In this document: piece after piece, positions 23,153 through 25,851 of the stretch | How the letters are laid out: the number at the start of each line of letters is the position of its first letter | Numbering within the stretch: position 1 is the first letter of the stretch | NCBI GenBank assembly: GCA_934539585.1 | Contig: CAKTCT010000038.1 | Location: 1-25,851 of the forward strand | Origin: an uncultured Oscillospiraceae bacterium | GTDB taxonomy: Bacteria; Bacillota; Clostridia; Oscillospirales; Ruminococcaceae | Length of the DNA: 25,851 nt | Direction: 5' to 3' | The notes under the pieces: model-generated | Told to the model about the DNA's origin: nothing | The model's input: only the letters and a program-made list of their open reading frames with translations | The model's database searches: none | Translations under genes and position numbers: made by a program

Positions 23153-23906
23153 CTATCTGCACAGTCAGTGGTACCGCACGGTCCGGCGGAAGTACCTGTA
23201 TATCGCGCTGGCCGCCGCTCTGGCCCTGGGGGCGCTGTACCTGTATCTGGTCAGGGCCGCCATCGGGGACCGGCCCATCGGGCTGGAAAGCGGTGTGGAG
23301 GAAATCGTCACCCTGACGCCTTACGTGGGGTTTTACGCCATTCTGCTGATCAACGACGGGGCTTTCTCCGATGAGCGGCGGCTGGGGACCTTCAAAAACG
23401 ACATCTCCTTCGGATTTTCCCGGGGGACCCTGTATTTCGGCAAGCTCATCAACTGTCTGGTTTTCTGCGTGCTGGGCATGATTCTGCTGGCGGTTCCCGT
23501 TCTGGGGATGGGGGTGTTGATTCTGGGGGTCCGCGACTGGGAGATTTTCGGCATCCAGATGGAGCTGTTCGGACGGACGGTGCTGGCGGCGTTTCCCCTG
23601 TGGCTCTGCGGCGCGGCGGCGGCCAACGCGTTGTCCTGCGTTCTGCGGAAAAGCGTTTTTGTGGTGATGAGCTATATCGCGGCTTTCAATCTGGGAAATC
23701 TGATGCTCCAGCTCATGGCCCGGCTGGAGCCGGTGTGGGAGAAAATCCGCACGCACTTTCCCATGGGGCTCTTGGACGATCTGTCCAACGGGATGCTGCT
23801 GGAGGACGGCAGGTTCATGGCCCGGTGCTGGGTCATGGGGCTGCTTTTTACCGCGTTGTTTGTTGCGGCGGGGTATTTCGGGTTCCGCCGCGCGGAGGTG
23901 AAGTGA
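23145..23906 (+). CDS. ABC-2-type permease, first copy
   Basis: A 253-residue integral membrane protein with about six predicted spans, including residues about 18-38 (LYIALAAALALGALYLYLV), 62-78, 103-130, 142-168, 172-192 and 228-248. The loop DERRLGTFKNDISFGFSRGTLYFGKL resembles the cytoplasmic coupling region of BcrB/ABC-2 permeases (DE..xxTxKNxxSxGxxRxxxxxGK). It overlaps the ATPase gene by 8 bases and is followed after 1 base by a second, related permease. The two probably form a heterodimer with two copies of the ATPase. Confidence 0.88.
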   Translation: MLNYLHSQWYRTVRRKYLYIALAAALALGALYLYLVRAAIGDRPIGLESGVEEIVTLTPYVGFYAILLINDGAFSDERRLGTFKNDISFGFSRGTLYFGKLINCLVFCVLGMILLAVPVLGMGVLILGVRDWEIFGIQMELFGRTVLAAFPLWLCGAAAANALSCVLRKSVFVVMSYIAAFNLGNLMLQLMARLEPVWEKIRTHFPMGLLDDLSNGMLLEDGRFMARCWVMGLLFTALFVAAGYFGFRRAEVK

Positions 23907-23907
23907 G

Positions 23908-24687
23908 ATGGAATTTCTGCGCTATATCAAAAGCGAGTGCTACCGCACGGCCCATCGGAAGGTGCTCTACGGCTTTGTGGGCGGGTGCTGGCTGGCCTTG
24001 CTGGCCATGATGCTGGTGAGCTTTTTCGCCAACCGCGATGTGGCGGAGCCGGCGCTGCGGCTGCATCTGGAGGATACGTTTCCCTTGATCAGCGCCTTGC
24101 TCCCCACCATGGGGATGTACGCCATCCTGTTTACCGCTCATGTGGCGTTCGCGGACGAGCACCGGCAGCAGACGCTGAAAAACACCGTTTCCTACGGCGT
24201 TCCCCGGGGGAGTGTGTTCTTCGGCAAGCTGCTGACGGGGCTGTGGTACTCGGTCCTGGTGCTGGCGGCGGTGATGGCTGCCATTCTGGGGCTTGGGTTC
24301 CTGTTCCTGGGAGTCGGGGACGGGGAGGTGTTTGCGCAGTGCTTCCGGGGGCTTTTATGGTGCCTTCTGGGGAGCTTTCCCCTGTGGGTCGCCGCGTTGA
24401 GTCTGGCAATGATGCTGTTCAGCGTGGTCCGCAGCAGCACCGGCGCGTCATTCCTCTATCTGGGGCTGGTGACGCTGACCCAGGTGGCGCTGTCGATCCT
24501 GGACGAGATCGGCTATTCGATTTTTGGCCAGATGAAAGTGTGGCTGATTTCCGTGCAGCTGAGCAAGGCCTGTACCATTATCGATTTCGGGCCCCAGATG
24601 GCCAGGGCGTGGGTCAGCGGGGCGGCGTATAGCCTGGTGTTCTGCCTGGCGGGCTGGGCGGTTTTCCGGCGGATGGAGATCAAGTAA
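23908..24687 (+). CDS. ABC-2-type permease, second copy
   Basis: A 259-residue integral membrane protein, paralogous to the preceding one. Both begin with a cytoplasmic YRT.(R/H)RK.LY segment and carry the same DE-R---TLKN-VSYG-PRGSVFFGKL loop at the same place. About six membrane spans are predicted (first about 22-42, LYGFVGGCWLALLAMMLVSFF). It has a ribosome site GGAGG inside the end of the first permease gene. Tandem permease pairs downstream of a single ATPase are usual in lantibiotic-immunity-type (LanFEG) transporters. Confidence 0.88.
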   Translation: MEFLRYIKSECYRTAHRKVLYGFVGGCWLALLAMMLVSFFANRDVAEPALRLHLEDTFPLISALLPTMGMYAILFTAHVAFADEHRQQTLKNTVSYGVPRGSVFFGKLLTGLWYSVLVLAAVMAAILGLGFLFLGVGDGEVFAQCFRGLLWCLLGSFPLWVAALSLAMMLFSVVRSSTGASFLYLGLVTLTQVALSILDEIGYSIFGQMKVWLISVQLSKACTIIDFGPQMARAWVSGAAYSLVFCLAGWAVFRRMEIK

Positions 24688-24699
24688 GGGGGAAGAAGG

Positions 24700-25596
24700 A
24701 TGGTCTGGCTGGCGGTTCTGGCGGCGGTGGTTTTCGGGGCGCTGTATTTTTGGCTGCGCCGGAGTCTCAAAGAAACGGCCAAGGCGCTGCGGGAGATCGA
24801 GGACGCAGACGCCAGCCGCCGCCTGCGCCTCTCCACGCCGGACCGGAACATGGAGGAGCTGACCCGGCAGGTCAACCGTCTCCTGGAAGAAAAGCAGCAG
24901 GCGGAGACCGCCCACCGCCGGGCGGAGCAGGAGCGGCGGGGCGAGATCGCCAACATCTCCCACGACCTGCGGACGCCGCTGACCTCGATTCTGGGGTACC
25001 TCCAGCTGGCTCAGGAGGACTGCTCCCCGGAGGAGCGGCAGGAGTATCTGGAGGTCGCCGAGAGCCGGGCCAAGGCGCTGCAAACGCTGCTCACGGGGTT
25101 CTACGACCTATCCCGGCTGGGGGCGGACGGCTATCCGCTGAAGATGGAGGCGGTGCGGCCGGGGGAGGTCCTCTGCCAGCTGGCGGCGGATTATTACGCC
25201 GATTTCACGGCGGCGGAGGTGGAGCCCCGGTTGGAGATCCCGTCGGACCTTCCGGCGGTGTGGGCGGACCCCGGGGGGATGACCCGGGTTTTCGGCAATC
25301 TGATGCAGAACGCCATGAAGCACGGGGGACGGACCCTATGGATCGCCGGGCGGCGGCAGGGGGACGGGGTGGTCATCGACTTCCGGAACGAGGCTCCCGG
25401 CCTGACCCAGGAGGAATGCGGGCGGCTTTTCGACCGGTTTTTCACCGCTGACCGGATGCGGACGGGGAAGAACACCGGCCTGGGGCTGGCCATTGTCAAG
25501 GCGCTGTGCGAGAAGATGGAAGGAACGGTCAGCGCCCAGCTGGCGGAGGGGATGCTGACCATTTCCACCCGGTGGCGGGTGTATCCGCAGAAATGA
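24700..25596 (+). CDS. Sensor histidine kinase without extracellular sensor domain
   Basis: A 298-residue membrane kinase. A single N-terminal span (about 2-19, VWLAVLAAVVFGALYFWL) leads into a charged coiled-coil-like linker to about residue 80. Then come the H-box NISHDLRTPLTSILGYLQL (His88), the N-box FGNLMQNAMKHG, a degenerate G1 region (DFRNEAPGL instead of DxGxG), the F-box LFDRFFTADR and the G2 box NTGLGLAIVKALCEKM. The lack of a sensor domain and the altered G1 resemble kinases that act with bacitracin- or lantibiotic-type ABC transporters, where the transporter itself can sense. The ribosome site AAGGGGG lies 7 bases before the ATG. It is last in the regulator-ATPase-permease-permease-kinase operon and probably partners the regulator at 21454. 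Confidence 0.92.
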   Translation: MVWLAVLAAVVFGALYFWLRRSLKETAKALREIEDADASRRLRLSTPDRNMEELTRQVNRLLEEKQQAETAHRRAEQERRGEIANISHDLRTPLTSILGYLQLAQEDCSPEERQEYLEVAESRAKALQTLLTGFYDLSRLGADGYPLKMEAVRPGEVLCQLAADYYADFTAAEVEPRLEIPSDLPAVWADPGGMTRVFGNLMQNAMKHGGRTLWIAGRRQGDGVVIDFRNEAPGLTQEECGRLFDRFFTADRMRTGKNTGLGLAIVKALCEKMEGTVSAQLAEGMLTISTRWRVYPQK

Positions 25597-25780
25597 GCCG
25601 CAACGCGGCTTCAACTGGTACTGCGTCAGGCCGCCGCCTGCCCCCAAAGCCCATCGTGAGGAACGAAACGTCCGAAAGTGGTGTGCGGATGCCTACTGTT
25701 TGAGCACCAATTGCGGCGGCCGTGTCCACCGCGGGGTAGTATTGGGGTCCTCCGAAGCCAAACCCCGCGACTTAGGGTTT

Positions 25781-25800
25781 TTAGGGGCGGGAGCCCCTAA
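25781..25800. repeat. Short palindrome related to the 12.9-kb element
   Basis: TTAGGGG (25781-25787) pairs with CCCCTAA (25794-25800). The corresponding stem at 12917-12935 is TTAGGGGC/GCCCCTAA, and both are preceded by CGACTTAGGG (here one turn earlier). This suggests a shared dispersed repeat module. Confidence 0.65.
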
Positions 25801-25812
25801 ACGGTTTTTCTC

Positions 25813-25842
25813 CCCAATCTTTTTTCCGTAAAAAAGATTGGG
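25813..25842. repeat. Perfect 13-bp inverted repeat
   Basis: CCCAATCTTTTTT (25813-25825) is perfectly complementary to 25830-25842 around a CCGT loop. As the stem holds both an A-run and a T-run it could work as a bidirectional terminator for the ABC/kinase operon, though the runs are inside the stem rather than after it. The window ends 9 bases later. Confidence 0.75.
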
Positions 25843-25851
25843 TGCCCTGGT

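Larger units (their letters stand above)
25597..25851. other. Right-edge non-coding region with palindromes
   Basis: No gene is supported. Immediately after the kinase stop is a small stem AGCCGC/GCGGCT (about 25597-25611) without a U-tract. The remainder holds the two inverted repeats listed next, and the sequence CGACTTAGGG (25769) that also occurs in the palindromic element at 12913. A 66-codon open frame on the minus strand is not credible. Confidence 0.55.

Noticed and set aside
25529..25729. 66-codon minus-strand frame at the right edge
   Set aside because: It overlaps the end of the kinase gene in antisense and has no ribosome site or family.

Overview
The window looks like a chromosome segment of a moderately GC-rich member of the Clostridia, most likely Oscillospiraceae or a close relative. 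Reasons: a 4-hydroxy-3-methylbut-2-enyl diphosphate reductase fused to ribosomal protein S1, the cmk-plsC-ispH-rpsA order, a PPDK of clostridial length, strong AGGAGG ribosome sites and Gram-positive-style two-component/ABC modules. The species cannot be named from sequence alone. No tRNA, rRNA, CRISPR array, transposase or phage gene was seen.

Layout. (1) 1-8.6 kb, all on the minus strand and visibly less GC-rich than the rest: a sugar-uptake locus. An AraC-type response regulator and a YesM-type sensor kinase precede an LplB/LplC/LplA-type importer (two permeases, one lipoprotein binding protein). Behind a hairpin lies an ADP-ribosylglycohydrolase-family enzyme. (2) 8.7-14.5 kb: central carbon genes. 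These are pyruvate phosphate dikinase (minus), a stand-alone GlmU-type acetyltransferase domain (plus) and acetate kinase (minus). The convergent gap between the last two holds a roughly 500-bp palindrome-dense element with mirrored ends. (3) 14.5-17 kb: tmcAL, followed by about 1.25 kb of degenerate repeats with no credible gene; parts of these repeats are recognisable copies of the 3' end of tmcAL. (4) 17-21.4 kb, plus strand: a DUF4380-like protein, cmk, plsC and the ispH-rpsA fusion, ending in a clear terminator. The fusion contains an internal promoter and a perfect in-frame Shine-Dalgarno start for a separate S1 protein. (5) 21.4-25.6 kb, plus strand: OmpR-type regulator, ABC ATPase, two related ABC-2 permeases and a sensor kinase without a sensor domain, i.e. 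a bacitracin/lantibiotic-type stress or self-protection module. (6) 25.6 kb to the edge: non-coding with palindromes, one resembling a module of the 12.5-13 kb element.

How the genes relate: region 1 probably senses and imports an oligosaccharide or glycoside. PPDK and AckA belong to fermentative pyruvate/acetate metabolism. TmcAL also consumes acetate and ATP and is divergent from ackA. Cmk, PlsC, IspH and S1 are housekeeping. The strongest candidates for something not routinely described are the tmcAL-derived repeat field, the mirrored palindrome element, and the dual-expression design of ispH-rpsA.
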